DNA of 64,000 nucleotides from CAZUAQ01 sp964618455 (GCA_964618455.1 CAZUAQ010000003.1:111252-175251), one strand, 5' to 3'; shown: positions 8,534 to 18,202, numbered from the stretch's first letter. The notes: generated by a model from the letters alone, not told the origin. A program made the numbers and translations.

Positions 8534-11500
8534 TCATCGAATGGCATGCACAGACCAACCCGATCCACGCTGTACAGGCTCGATCCTCTCCAGGCTCTGC
8601 CGGGCATCGTCCAGTGTCATTTGCTCGATGATCGTCAGCGCGTTCATCGAAGGAATGGCAATCGTGCGCCCATCTAACGAGTATCGGGCTTTGGTCAGAA
8701 TATGGGTGTCTTCTGCCAGAAAGAGAACAAACTCCCCCGTCGCCCCATCCGCCAGAACATGGCTGCCCAACGGGTTCACCCTGCGCTTGAAACCGATGTA
8801 GCGCCGGGCATCCGGAGAAATGGCGATCGGACTGGCACTGGATGGAAAACGCCTCAGGATCGCTTTCTCTTCGATGGAATAGACTTCAACGATTCCCGTT
8901 TCCCAACCCACATAGAGGTGGCGGTTGTTCGGTGATACAGCCGCCGTGCACAGATTACCGACCTGTGGGGTTTCAAAGAGAAGCGAGCCGGTTGCCACAT
9001 CGTAAACGCGGACGGGCTGCTCATGCATGTAATCGCCCACGACGTATAACGAGCCATCCGGGGAGATCCAGTACGAATTCCCATACTCGAGACGATACTG
9101 TTCGGCGCCGGTTGTCGAATCGTATCCGGTGGCCCCCTTCACTGCATCCGCATGGAACAGGGTCGAGGCGTCGGGTGTCAAACACCACAGACGGTTGGAT
9201 CGCGCCCGCACCCCTTGATGGCGGTCGAGGGGAAAGCGACGAGCGATGCGAACCGGTTTCGAAAGCGTGGGCCCTTCGAGGTTGTAGAACAGGGCGGTCT
9301 TTCCCTTCCCGGGACGATCAAACGTCTTTTCGTATTCCTGCCAGAGAACACAGATAAGTTGACCATCTTCACGACTCGCAATGCCCCAGGGATCTCCCTG
9401 GATCTCGGGGGTTTCCAGCATTATCTTCTTGACCTGCCCATCCGGTGTCAGGCAGTGAAGATCCATCACGCCTTGACGGCGGACGCACGAGTAAGTGCCC
9501 TTCCGGCTCATGGTGATGCCCCAGCCGTGGGTTGGAATGCTTCGCTGAAGATTGGAAGGCGTCTCCGAGGAAGATGATGAGGAAAAGAGGCGTGCCTGAA
9601 AGACCACTGCCTTCGGGCCGCAGGTCAAGACAAGCATTTGCGCTTCGCTGTGAAAGGCCGCCAGAGACGCGCCAACGCGCTCGTGCGGCCACATGGAGGC
9701 GTAGGATGAGGTCATCACCGATCCGCGCTGGTCGGAGATGACGTTCATGGTGCTCTGGTCGAAAAGGTAGGCCAGATTCTCCAGGCGCGTCGCCTTCAGG
9801 TCTTCCAGTTCATACGAACTCTTCCGTGTGGCGATGACATCGGGACGGCGTACGTCATTGTCGGCCCGTACCAGGTTGTCCCAATGAAGTTGCCCGTCCC
9901 TGTCCTCCGCGAAGTAGTAGTGCCAGCCCGGCATCAGGCTGACGACGAGTGTCTCATTGTCGACATAGCTCAGCGCGCGGGCATCTTTCAAGGGGAAACG
10001 CCGCATCTCGTCCTGCCGCCACTTCCAGAGACGAACCGGGAGGTTGAGTCCGGCGAAGACCGCGATCGATTCCCCGTCTGGCGAAACATCAATGTCGGGA
10101 AAGGCATAGCTGTACTGCACGAGTTGCGTGAAGAATCGCCTTCTCTGCAGGACAGCTAATTCCGGCAGGCTCAGGACATGGACGTCACCCTCGTCGTTGA
10201 GGATCGCGAGGAGATCCTGCGCGCCTCCCGCGCGAAGCGTCGACACATCGGCGCCGGAATTGAATTTCCCCTGGAGTTTCAAATCGGGCAAGGCATATAG
10301 CTCCACCTTCCCGTCCTGACGCGCGAGGGCAAGCCGACCGCGGCCGGCGTCCACCATGTGGTTGATCGGCGTATCTTTGGGAATGCGAGCTACTTGAGTC
10401 CCATCGAGCAGTTGGTAAGCGATAAGCGCGCGATCCGTGGCCAGGACGAGGTGGAGCGGATTCCCGGAGAGGATCACGGCACGCTCGACAGGCTCATCCG
10501 AGATCGGGAAGCATCCGACCAGATTCCAGTGTTTTCGACTTGCCGCTACGATCTGAGAGAGCAGGTTGCCGTACTCCAGGCGGACCTCCTGGTCCATGGC
10601 GGCAGAGACGTGCCGGTAGGCCTCGCGAAGATCGCCCATGGCGAGTTGGTATTGCGCCTGCGCGTAATGCGCCGATAGCCGGGCACGTTGCTCCTCCTGC
10701 TCGGCGAGCTTGCGCTGAGCGTCCGCCGCCTCTTCCGCCTGCTTGGCTTGCGCTTCGGCCTCTTTCGCCAGGATCTCGGCAGACACGGCACGATCACGAT
10801 CGGCAACGGCCTTCCTCCAGAGAGTCGCGGACAACGTGGCAGAAAGGATCAGCAGCAGAATGAAGCTCGCGGCGATCCCCGCCGGCCATCGGTAACGCCT
10901 CAATTGCTTGCGGAGCATGTAGCTGAGCGAATCGCGCTTGGCCTCGATCGGCTCGCCTTTCAAGTAACGAAGGACATCATTCGACAACTCGCCGGCGGAC
11001 TGATAGCGACGATCGCGATCCTTGGCCAGTGACTTCAGAATGATCGTTTCGACTTCGTCATCGATTTCCTTGCGCATGGAACTTGGCCGTACCGGCTCGA
11101 CTCGAATGATGTTGTCGAGCACGTCGCGCATGGACCCGGCGATGTCGTAGGGGAAGCGGCGGGTCAGCATCTGGTAGAGTATCACGCCCAGTGCATACAC
11201 ATCCGTGCGCACATCGATCTTGCTCGGTATACCCTCTGCCTGTTCCGGGCTGGACCAGGGCATACTGCCGATGAACTGCCCCGTCATGGTCATGACCTGC
11301 GGTTGAGAATCTTCTGTCACGCTTCCGGTCGCCATCTTGGCCAGCCCGAAGTCGAGAATGTGCGGCTCCCCCTCGGGATCGATCCGGATGTTGCCCGGCT
11401 TGAGGTCGCGATGAATGACACCGCGCAGATGAGCCGCGTTCACCGCTTGGGCAATCCGGGTGAACAGTTGGAGTGTTTCCTGGATGGAGTAGTCCCGGCT

Positions 11501-12046
11501 CTCCATGTAGGCATCCAGCGGCTGGCCGGAGATGTAGTCCATCACGTAGTAGAAGTTGCCGCTGGCAATGCCCGAATCATGAATGGGTACGATATTCGGA
11601 TGTCGCAACTGAGCCATGATCTGAACTTCGCGCTCGAATCGCGCTTTGTCACGCTTCCCGGCAAAAGGCCCTTCGCGCATCACCTTGATCGCGACGCGCC
11701 GGCGGGTGGTCTTCTGAATGGCCTGGTACACCACGCCCTGACCGCCACGATGAATCTCGCCCAGAATCTGGTAGCCCGGGATGGAATCGTTCACGGCCGA
11801 TGGCGATGGATCTGCATGGGCCTCCACGCTGGAACCGTGAGCGTCCATCTCCAGTCGCCGCAAGTCGGTCGTATGAAAGGGAACAGTCTGCTCAGTATGG
11901 GGAGGGGGATCGGTGAACTGTCGATCATAGACTTCGCGGCAGGACGCACAGCCTTCAAGATGTTCGCGCAGGGAATCGGCCGCCTCGCCGCGAAGCGAAC
12001 CGGAAGCCAACTGTTTCCACTTCTTGGTTGCCGGGCAAACGCTCAA
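8534..12046 (-). CDS. Membrane Ser/Thr kinase with N-terminal zinc anti-sigma-like motif and C-terminal beta-propeller
   Basis: A 1170-residue signalling protein. Residues 25-40 hold HLEGCASC (H29, C33, C36), the H-x3-C-x2-C pattern of zinc anti-sigma domains. Residues 90-365 are a Hanks-type kinase: glycine loop GEIHRGGQGVV, K121 in VAIKV, HRDLKPGN (D214), DFGLA (D232) and the SSPEQAEG segment. One membrane span follows (about 387-410), then a charged coiled coil (about 411-465). Residues about 490-1170 form an extracytoplasmic WD40-like propeller. The ECF sigma gene lies 184 bp upstream on the same strand, so kinase and sigma factor probably form one pathway in which the propeller senses an external signal. 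Confidence 0.93.
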   Translation of the reverse strand: MSVCPATKKWKQLASGSLRGEAADSLREHLEGCASCREVYDRQFTDPPPHTEQTVPFHTTDLRRLEMDAHGSSVEAHADPSPSAVNDSIPGYQILGEIHRGGQGVVYQAIQKTTRRRVAIKVMREGPFAGKRDKARFEREVQIMAQLRHPNIVPIHDSGIASGNFYYVMDYISGQPLDAYMESRDYSIQETLQLFTRIAQAVNAAHLRGVIHRDLKPGNIRIDPEGEPHILDFGLAKMATGSVTEDSQPQVMTMTGQFIGSMPWSSPEQAEGIPSKIDVRTDVYALGVILYQMLTRRFPYDIAGSMRDVLDNIIRVEPVRPSSMRKEIDDEVETIILKSLAKDRDRRYQSAGELSNDVLRYLKGEPIEAKRDSLSYMLRKQLRRYRWPAGIAASFILLLILSATLSATLWRKAVADRDRAVSAEILAKEAEAQAKQAEEAADAQRKLAEQEEQRARLSAHYAQAQYQLAMGDLREAYRHVSAAMDQEVRLEYGNLLSQIVAASRKHWNLVGCFPISDEPVERAVILSGNPLHLVLATDRALIAYQLLDGTQVARIPKDTPINHMVDAGRGRLALARQDGKVELYALPDLKLQGKFNSGADVSTLRAGGAQDLLAILNDEGDVHVLSLPELAVLQRRRFFTQLVQYSYAFPDIDVSPDGESIAVFAGLNLPVRLWKWRQDEMRRFPLKDARALSYVDNETLVVSLMPGWHYYFAEDRDGQLHWDNLVRADNDVRRPDVIATRKSSYELEDLKATRLENLAYLFDQSTMNVISDQRGSVMTSSYASMWPHERVGASLAAFHSEAQMLVLTCGPKAVVFQARLFSSSSSSETPSNLQRSIPTHGWGITMSRKGTYSCVRRQGVMDLHCLTPDGQVKKIMLETPEIQGDPWGIASREDGQLICVLWQEYEKTFDRPGKGKTALFYNLEGPTLSKPVRIARRFPLDRHQGVRARSNRLWCLTPDASTLFHADAVKGATGYDSTTGAEQYRLEYGNSYWISPDGSLYVVGDYMHEQPVRVYDVATGSLLFETPQVGNLCTAAVSPNNRHLYVGWETGIVEVYSIEEKAILRRFPSSASPIAISPDARRYIGFKRRVNPLGSHVLADGATGEFVLFLAEDTHILTKARYSLDGRTIAIPSMNALTIIEQMTLDDARQSLERIEPVQRGSGWSVHAIR

Positions 12047-12230
12047 GGGTCATCCTTCAAAACGCGAGACGGCGACAGGAATTCGGGAAGTCCAGCCTCG
12101 AGTAATTCTATCAGATCGGGTGCCGGCCTACCGGCAATCGGCTCGAACACAACGCGCGATTCCGGGGACACGACTCCCGATCGGCGGCCACGGCCAGGAA
12201 TCCGCAGGACGTGAGGCCGCCCGCAAAGAC

Positions 12231-12809
12231 TCACTCGAGTTCCTCGATCCCCAGCTCCCCGACCTTCTGGCGAATACGTTCCAGGATTCTCGATTTCGCC
12301 TTGTAGACCTGGTTGCTGTTCATCTCCAGTTCTTCGCACACCTCCGGTACCGACCGCCCTTCGAAGGTCAGCATGCGAAACGCGAGGTAGTGGTGGCGGG
12401 GGACTTCCTGTTTGATCTGCTGAACACAGTAGCGTAGGTGCTTGTTCCGCCACTCCTGATCCCAGAGCTCATCCGGACCCGGCTCCTCGGACACGACCGC
12501 CTTCAGCTCAAACGAGTCCGCCTGCTTCACGCGTCGCTTGCGGAAGGTGGTGATGATCTTGTGGTTCGCGATGCGATGCAGCCAACTCTTGAATCGCCCC
12601 CGTGACCGGTCGTAGGTAAATCCGCCGATTTTCTCGACCACCACCGCCATGCATTGGTCCCGGATCTCCTCGGCATCCGACGCGCTCAGCCCGCGCAGCC
12701 GGGCATAGCGGTAGATCATCGGTCCGTAGATCGAATAGAACTCGCGCCAGGCCTGAGAATCATGCGGGTCTCGGACGCGAATCAGCAAACTCTTGCGGGT
12801 CTCGTCCAT
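12231..12809 (-). CDS. ECF RNA polymerase sigma factor
   Basis: A 192-residue ECF-type sigma factor. Region 2 spans about residues 15-90 (WREFYSIYGPMIYRYARLRGL..ASDAEEIRD..GRFKSWLHRIANHKI). Region 4 is a helix-turn-helix near the C-terminus (RSVPEVCEELEMNSNQVYKAKSRI). The VYKAKSRILERIR form is typical of planctomycete sigma factors encoded beside Ser/Thr kinases, and such a kinase with an anti-sigma-like zinc motif follows. A GGGAAG ribosome site precedes ATG 12809. It probably directs transcription of its own locus and others; no autoregulatory promoter could be identified by eye. Confidence 0.93.
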   Translation of the reverse strand: MDETRKSLLIRVRDPHDSQAWREFYSIYGPMIYRYARLRGLSASDAEEIRDQCMAVVVEKIGGFTYDRSRGRFKSWLHRIANHKIITTFRKRRVKQADSFELKAVVSEEPGPDELWDQEWRNKHLRYCVQQIKQEVPRHHYLAFRMLTFEGRSVPEVCEELEMNSNQVYKAKSRILERIRQKVGELGIEELE

Positions 12810-13247
12810 GTATGCTTCCCGTGGGGCCCAGGCCAGATCATGACGCGGCGCAGCAATCCTGCCAAGTCTTTCCGCCGCCTGCCCAGCCTGGCGAGTTCAG
12901 CAGGGTGAGGCAACCTCCGGACCGGGCCAAGGGGCATGTCGGAGCTCTGCAGGGCCCCATGGGCCGGAATATGGAACGAGGGGAATCCGACAGAAGATGT
13001 CGCCATTCATGCGGGGCCTTCAGTGCGTTTCCCCCGCTCGAAACCGGGAAGGAACACCTCCGACCGGACGTGTGTCCATGCCGAATCCGGAATCTGAGAA
13101 AAATCGAGATTTCCCGGTCAGAACCGATGCACTCGCGCGAATGAGTCTCTGCGTGCGGGATATCAAATCGAGCGGCACCGAGGATCGGGTGCTCGCCCGG
13201 GAGATCCCGAGGGAACGATGGAAACTCGAAACACTCAGGAGACCATG
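12810..13247. other. Divergent intergenic region
   Basis: A 438-bp interval between the sigma factor and the next plus-strand gene. It must hold the promoters of both, but no convincing -35/-10 pair stands out. GC-rich inverted segments around 12926-12965 (GGGGC and GGCCCC arms) could form a hairpin. I see no credible gene. Confidence 0.4.
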
Positions 13248-13694
13248 ATGTTGAACGCCAAGACCGAATCCAGCAAGAACCAGAAGCTGTTGTCCGTGGG
13301 CATGATTGTGGCGGGGGCCGCCGCGATCATCGGAATGACCCTTTCCGTGAACGATCAACTTCCGCCGGCCATGGGAGAAGCGACCAAGGCTTCCATCCTG
13401 CATCACCACAAGCTGCTGACGGGTGAGGACGCGGCATCCGTCATGCAACTGGAGAGCGCACAGTTGCAGCGTGCGATGGACGCCCGGGACCAGGAGATTC
13501 ACCAGGCCTGCGAAGCGCAGATGGCCGGCAACCGAACGGCGGTCACTGGCGGCGTGCTGGGGGCGCTGCTCTGTCTCGCCGGTTGCCTCAGTTTCTTCAT
13601 AAAAAGGTCGGCCACATCGCGCCCGGAAACCATCGCGCCGCCTGCACCGGTGAAAGTGCAGGACGCGACATCACAGGTGTCCATGGCCATCTGA
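13248..13694 (+). CDS. Hypothetical two-span membrane protein
   Basis: A 148-residue protein with two hydrophobic segments (about residues 15-33 and 93-114). They flank a region rich in Ala, His and Gln (LHHHKLLTGEDAASVMQLES) that is probably extracytoplasmic and helical. The C-terminus is a short Pro/Ala-rich tail. AGGAG lies 6 nt before ATG 13248; an in-frame ATG at 13218 with its own weak GAGGG is an alternative. It has no recognised family and diverges from the sigma factor gene, so it may belong to that regulon, although nothing in the sequence proves this. Confidence 0.6.
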   Translation: MLNAKTESSKNQKLLSVGMIVAGAAAIIGMTLSVNDQLPPAMGEATKASILHHHKLLTGEDAASVMQLESAQLQRAMDARDQEIHQACEAQMAGNRTAVTGGVLGALLCLAGCLSFFIKRSATSRPETIAPPAPVKVQDATSQVSMAI

Positions 13695-13714
13695 CACGAA
13701 ATCTCCCCGAAGGG

Positions 13715-13742
13715 ACGCCGGCGGCGGAAGGGCCGTCGGCGT
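13715..13742 (+). terminator. Strong hairpin after the membrane protein gene
   Basis: An 11-bp stem (ACGCCGGCGGC pairing with GCCGTCGGCGT, one G-T pair) closes a 6-nt loop 20 bp after the stop codon. The T tract is poor (TCCTTCG), so it may be a weak or factor-assisted terminator. Confidence 0.45.
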
Positions 13743-13986
13743 TCCTTCGACGCGTGGGCGCGTCATGATCATTACCGAACCGCCGGTGATTCAATGGACA
13801 GTGAGATCATGAAGAGCATTGTCAGGCTTGGATCAGCCGCGTAATGCTTGGGCTAGTCCCATTATCGCCAAAACAAAGTTCAGTTCTCCCCTGATAGCCG
13901 ATAGACTTATTCTTCAATCCAATCGGGTCATGCTTCGCGTGATACTTCTTCTGAACTCAAACGGTTGGCGAATGGGAGGGCGGCCA

Positions 13987-14739
13987 ATGAAGCACATTCA
14001 CATCATCATATTCGTCATGACGCTCAGCATACTGTCGGTTGTGAGCCAAATGCGAGCGCAGCCATTGACATTGTTCGCCCATTGGGACTTGAATGAGAAT
14101 GGCGGATCGACCGCCCACGATGCCGTCGGAGGTTATGACGGCACGCTCGTGACTGACGCGGGTTCACCGGCTTGGGCGCCTGGGTTGTTGGACTTCCAGG
14201 GTGAGACGCATCCCCAGGGACGCGTCGAGATCAACACGATCCCTTCGCTGGGCGACTTCGGGAGTTTTGCGATCGAAAGCCGGATTCGGCTCGCGTCAGG
14301 GGGGACATGGCACAGGGACATCGCCTCGGAATGGGGACCGCAGATCAACGACGATGACGAATGGGTTTTCGGAATCACGGATACGGGTCGGCCGCGATTC
14401 TGGGTTCGAAGCGCCACGGAACCGTGGGACAACATTCAGGCCGTGGGCGGCGCTCCGCTCGTCGCTGGAGAGTGGCACGTGCTCAAAGGCGTGTTCAACA
14501 GAGGCCAGAGCGTCGATCTCTGGCTCGACGGGCAACTGATCGCATCGCAGCCGACGACATGGTCAAGCATCCGCACCAGCGCCCAACCCATGTGGATCGG
14601 CAACATGCACTGGATCGGCAGCGACTATCATGCCTTCCACGGTGACATCGACTACGTTACCGTTTGGGTCCCTGAGCCGGCGACGCTGCTTCTCCTGGCC
14701 GCCAGTGGCATGCTCTTGAACCACCGACGAAGCCTCTAA
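13987..14739 (+). CDS. LamG-domain secreted protein with PEP-CTERM tail
   Basis: A 250-residue exported protein. Signal peptide residues 1-25 (IIIFVMTLSILSVVSQMRAQ). Residues about 28-225 have the concanavalin-like LamG pattern: AHWDLNENGGSTAHDAVGG, FAIESRIRL, GEWHVLKGVFN, VDLWLDGQLIA and the final HGDIDYVTVW. The C-terminus is a PEP-CTERM sorting signal: VPEPATLLLLAASGM, then a basic NHRRSL end. Such tails are processed by an exosortase, which is not in this window. The start at 13987 has GGGAGGG 6 nt upstream. It converges with the next gene, 24 bp apart. Confidence 0.88.
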   Translation: MKHIHIIIFVMTLSILSVVSQMRAQPLTLFAHWDLNENGGSTAHDAVGGYDGTLVTDAGSPAWAPGLLDFQGETHPQGRVEINTIPSLGDFGSFAIESRIRLASGGTWHRDIASEWGPQINDDDEWVFGITDTGRPRFWVRSATEPWDNIQAVGGAPLVAGEWHVLKGVFNRGQSVDLWLDGQLIASQPTTWSSIRTSAQPMWIGNMHWIGSDYHAFHGDIDYVTVWVPEPATLLLLAASGMLLNHRRSL

Positions 14740-14763
14740 TCCTTCTGCCTGATGTCAGCGATC

Positions 14764-16095
14764 CTATTGGGCTCCATCTCTGCCCTGCTCGGCGTCGGTA
14801 ACCAAAGAGGTAGGAGGTAGTGCCGGCCGAAAGATGGTGACGCTCGAATCCTCCACCTGGGCCGCGTATGCCCCATTCGGACTCCATGTCCAGTCGTTGA
14901 CCCAACCCTCGACGGGGATCTTTTCTGAGCCTGATTCGCTGAGCCACTGGAAGTCGTTGTCTCCTTGAAGCAGCACCCAGCCCGGCACGGGAGACCATCG
15001 GAGAATCGCGGGCTGCGAAAGGATGACCCTCCACGGCTCAATCTGAACGACATAGCCCGTCATTCGATGCAAGGGGGGATGGTCAGGGGATTCAGGGGGG
15101 ATCCACGTCGTGGCATAGTAAATCACGCAGTGATCGTCCGGGGTCCATCGGTCGGCGACCAGGGTCAGGTCCGCGTCCACACCGAACGCCTCGCTGAACT
15201 GCGAGGTCAGGTCATCGGTTTCCCATGTCTCCGTGTGGACCCGCAGGAAAGGCCTCGCTCCGTTCACCTCGTCGCTGAGCCGGACGAGCACTTCCGAACT
15301 GTCGGATGTCCAGCACACGTCGCGCGCGGTCGAGTCGAAAGGAAACTGCTTCCCGGTCTGGACATCGAGCAGGAGGTGTGTCAACCTAGAACCGTCTTTC
15401 CGTTCCCGAGTGACGAACCAATACCTGCCGTTTGGTGAAGCTTCAGCATTTTCCAGTCTCGGCCCCATACCATTGTTCATGGTCATTCGGCGAGAACGCT
15501 TCTCGTAGACCATCCTCCGGGCATCCGGTGCCTCGTCGAGAGTGTGACGCCACACGGCGAAACGGTCCTCACTCACTGTACTGAATGCGAACTCATCTGC
15601 GTCAAGCCAATGAAGGCTCTTGAACAATTCATCCTTGAATCGGATCGTGTGTTCGTGGTTACTGTTCAGGTCGACGATCAGTACGCATTCAGGTGTGACG
15701 GCAGCAAGATGCGCCGCGTCCGGGCTGAAACGGACGGCGCCGTCCAGAAAAGATCGGTACTGACCTTCCGGCCGGAGATCGATCGAAGCCAGTGATCTCG
15801 ATCGCTCTAATTCGGAGTGGCCTACCGGAAACCAGCGAAGTTCAAGGGAATCGGTGAGCAGGAGGGGACGCGCGCCGAGCTCGTGGGGGATACGGTTCAC
15901 GGCATCCCGCCAGAGATAGGCAAACCATCGGCTTTCGGGTGAAAACGTGAGCGTCTCGTAGGTGGGTTGATGCATGTGCGACAGCTGCCCCGAGAGAGTG
16001 CCGCGCCATTCGGATAGCAGCAGACCGCCGACTCCCGCGAGGCCGACGAGCAGCACGCCGCCGATGATCGATTTGGTCCGTCGTTTGTGTTTCAT
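14764..16095 (-). CDS. Membrane-anchored beta-propeller (PD40/WD40-like) protein
   Basis: A 443-residue protein: basic N-terminus, one membrane span (about residues 9-28), then an extracytoplasmic domain of repeating blade-like units (TFSPESRWFAYLWRD; RFSPDAAHLAAVTPE; ASPNGRYWFVTRER; WTSDSSEVLVRLSD; WTPDDHCVIYYATT; WSPNGAYAAQVEDS). This fits a six- or seven-bladed propeller of the TolB/PD40 kind. There is no catalytic signature. Start 16095 was chosen because GGGGGCG lies just upstream. Function unknown; it resembles the sensor portion of the kinase encoded at 8534 in overall type. Confidence 0.75.
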   Translation of the reverse strand: MKHKRRTKSIIGGVLLVGLAGVGGLLLSEWRGTLSGQLSHMHQPTYETLTFSPESRWFAYLWRDAVNRIPHELGARPLLLTDSLELRWFPVGHSELERSRSLASIDLRPEGQYRSFLDGAVRFSPDAAHLAAVTPECVLIVDLNSNHEHTIRFKDELFKSLHWLDADEFAFSTVSEDRFAVWRHTLDEAPDARRMVYEKRSRRMTMNNGMGPRLENAEASPNGRYWFVTRERKDGSRLTHLLLDVQTGKQFPFDSTARDVCWTSDSSEVLVRLSDEVNGARPFLRVHTETWETDDLTSQFSEAFGVDADLTLVADRWTPDDHCVIYYATTWIPPESPDHPPLHRMTGYVVQIEPWRVILSQPAILRWSPVPGWVLLQGDNDFQWLSESGSEKIPVEGWVNDWTWSPNGAYAAQVEDSSVTIFRPALPPTSLVTDAEQGRDGAQ

Positions 16096-16347
16096 GGTCG
16101 CCCCCATCAATTGGATGTAGCCCCGCAAGTTCCGGTCGCAGTCTGTCCCTCAACGCCTGATAGCCAAAGGTTGTTGTTCCATTCTATCCCGAAATAAGGC
16201 GAATCGCTCCAAACGTCACAAGATTCCGTGCGTCAGATCGGGCCAGACGCAGGAGGATGCCGTTGTCGGACCTGTCTCTACGCCATCCTCGTGGTGGAGC
16301 AAGTTACAGGGGACGGCAGGATATGCTGTTCGCTGCAAACCAGATTC

Positions 16348-16641
16348 TCATATTCGCTCGCCGCACTCAGGGCATCGCGGTTCAGGGATGCCGCGCAAGA
16401 TGTACCCGCAGACGCGGCATCTCGTCTCTTCGACCGGTGTTGAACGGACTCGCTCCGTGCCCGATCCGAGGATCAATAGGAAGGTGATCAATCCGGGCAG
16501 ATAGCTCACCGGGATTCCCAGCGAGGGCGAGATGTTGAGCCGGCTGGATAAGACGATGCTGAGTATGCAGGACACGGTGAAGACCTGAATGAAGACCGAA
16601 CTGATGAATGCGGCTAATGTTCTGGCCCACCAGGAGTTCAT
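16348..16641 (-). CDS. Small membrane protein with C-terminal zinc ribbon
   Basis: A 97-residue protein with two membrane segments (about residues 10-33 and 43-62) and a C-terminal rubredoxin-like knuckle: CRVCGYILRGIPEPRCPEC, two CxxC pairs. Its ATG at 16641 overlaps the stop of the preceding gene as ATGA, with GGAGAG upstream, so the two are translationally coupled. The same ribbon recurs in four or more proteins in this window. Function unknown; zinc binding is inferred from the cysteine pattern. Confidence 0.78.
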   Translation of the reverse strand: MNSWWARTLAAFISSVFIQVFTVSCILSIVLSSRLNISPSLGIPVSYLPGLITFLLILGSGTERVRSTPVEETRCRVCGYILRGIPEPRCPECGERI

Positions 16642-17126
16642 ATCCGCTCTCCACATTCAGGGCACACCGGTTCGGTCAGGCCCGAAAGCGTACCACCACA
16701 GGCGCGGCACTGGCACCGGGGCTGGGTTCCCCAGTAGCGAGTCAGAAGTTGATACGTGCCGAAGCAGCACGCCAGAGCGGGCAGGTACAGGAGAATCATG
16801 CCCGCAAGCACAGCCTCAATGTAAGTGTTGAGATCGTACGCGGAGATCAGAACCTCTGACTCCAGGATGGCCCAGATCAGCAGCACGGGCACGACGATGG
16901 CGATGATTCCCCGATTCAATCGATGCATCGGCGGGAAGAAGCCGTCGAACACGATGGTTCTGGCCGGTGTCGGGGGCACGGCCCAGTATGACAGCATTCC
17001 CGCCAGCACGGCGACCATCAGCATCAGAAAATGATTTCGGCCGTAGGGCGAGGGGAGTACGATCATGATCCATGTCACGCCAAGCGCATTCGCGATCGCA
17101 AGGATGATTCTGCAGACTACGGTCAT
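16638..17126 (-). CDS. Four-span membrane protein with C-terminal zinc ribbon
   Basis: A 162-residue protein with about four membrane segments and the C-terminal motif CRACGGTLSGLTEPVCPEC. It is coupled to the downstream zinc-ribbon gene by an ATGA overlap. Start is uncertain: ATG 17126 gives a sensible membrane protein start but has a poor ribosome site; ATG 17174 adds 16 residues. Function unknown. The shared ribbon suggests both proteins place a cytoplasmic zinc knuckle next to the membrane. Confidence 0.72.
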   Translation of the reverse strand: MTVVCRIILAIANALGVTWIMIVLPSPYGRNHFLMLMVAVLAGMLSYWAVPPTPARTIVFDGFFPPMHRLNRGIIAIVVPVLLIWAILESEVLISAYDLNTYIEAVLAGMILLYLPALACCFGTYQLLTRYWGTQPRCQCRACGGTLSGLTEPVCPECGERI

Positions 17127-17296
17127 GGGCCTGACAGGATGTGCTGAGGTGCGTGCTGAATAGGATTCATGCACTCATTGCGAATGGATAAAAACTGTTC
17201 TAATAGGTGTATGGAAGACATTACTGCTTGCATGCCCGACTTATGTGAGGAATTCACTGGCCATGCATAAAGGGTAAAGGCTACTCCCCCCAACGC

Positions 17297-18202
17297 CTAC
17301 TCTTCCGCCTGGATCAGCGTGGTGTCCAGCGCCTTCGGCCCCGGGGAATCATCGCCGAGCCCCAGCAGCGAAAGCGCGTCGCACTCGACGATGCGGCGGA
17401 GTTGTTCGCGCGGAATCGTCGGCAGGTTCGTGCCGTGCGCGACCTGGTTGATGCTGTACAACGCCTCGATGCACTCGGCCGGCGTGCTGAACGGGAAATT
17501 GCTGCCGAACAGCAGCCGATCCATCACCCCCGCCTGGTACGCGCTGATCAACGCCGTGTACGACTGCCACGGATGATGCAGCAGCCCGCTGATGTCCGCG
17601 AAGACGTTGCGGTGCTTGCCGAGCATGACAATCGTCTCGTCCATCCACGGGTAACCGAGCTGCGAGATGACGATTTTCAGATCGGGGAACTCCCGCGCCA
17701 CTTCGTCGACGAGGTACGGCCGGGCGAACTCCATCTTCGACACCGGCGACGCCTGCACCGACTGGTGGAAGATTACCGGCATGGCCAGCCGGGTTGCCTC
17801 GGCGTGAACGCGCATCGCGGACGTACTGGCGGGGTGAAAGTCCTGCGCCGCCGGCCAGATCGACACCCCCGACATCCCGAGTTCGTCGTGCACGCGTTTC
17901 AGCTCGTCGATTGCCTCCCGCGGCCGGTTCGGATCCACCGACGCGAACCCGATCAGTTCGTTCGGGTACTTTTTCACGTAGTGGGCCACGTAGTCGTTGG
18001 GGATGTCCGCCTCGAGGTAGGCACTCTTCAGGGCCAGGACGAAGGTCTTGTCCACCGGCTCGCTGGCCCGGCGGTGGTCGGAGGACGACGCCCGGGGCGG
18101 CGAGGCTCCGTGTTGCTCCCGGCTCATCGAGCCCCACAGACCGGTCCCACGACCCAACTGCTCCACGCTTTCCCAGACATGGGTATGGCAATCCACAATC
18201 AT
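17297..18202 (-). CDS. Amidohydrolase-family metal-dependent hydrolase
   Basis: A 301-residue TIM-barrel hydrolase of the amidohydrolase-2 type (relatives include decarboxylases and lactonases). Motifs: N-terminal metal HxH in MIVDCHTHVWE, GFASVDPNRP, a mid-sequence histidine (PVIFHQSVQASP), the QLGYPWMDETIVML segment and a late SNFPFS stretch where DxPF is usual. An aspartate at that last metal position appears replaced by asparagine, so the chemistry is uncertain. The region between residues 20 and 50 is Ser/Arg-rich and probably a loop. It is monocistronic as far as can be seen. Confidence 0.83.
   Translation of the reverse strand: MIVDCHTHVWESVEQLGRGTGLWGSMSREQHGASPPRASSSDHRRASEPVDKTFVLALKSAYLEADIPNDYVAHYVKKYPNELIGFASVDPNRPREAIDELKRVHDELGMSGVSIWPAAQDFHPASTSAMRVHAEATRLAMPVIFHQSVQASPVSKMEFARPYLVDEVAREFPDLKIVISQLGYPWMDETIVMLGKHRNVFADISGLLHHPWQSYTALISAYQAGVMDRLLFGSNFPFSTPAECIEALYSINQVAHGTNLPTIPREQLRRIVECDALSLLGLGDDSPGPKALDTTLIQAEE

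Noticed and set aside
12880..13080. Possible signal-recognition or RNase P-like RNA in the sigma-factor upstream region
   Set aside because: None of the conserved sequence blocks of those RNAs could be found; only GC-rich inverted segments.
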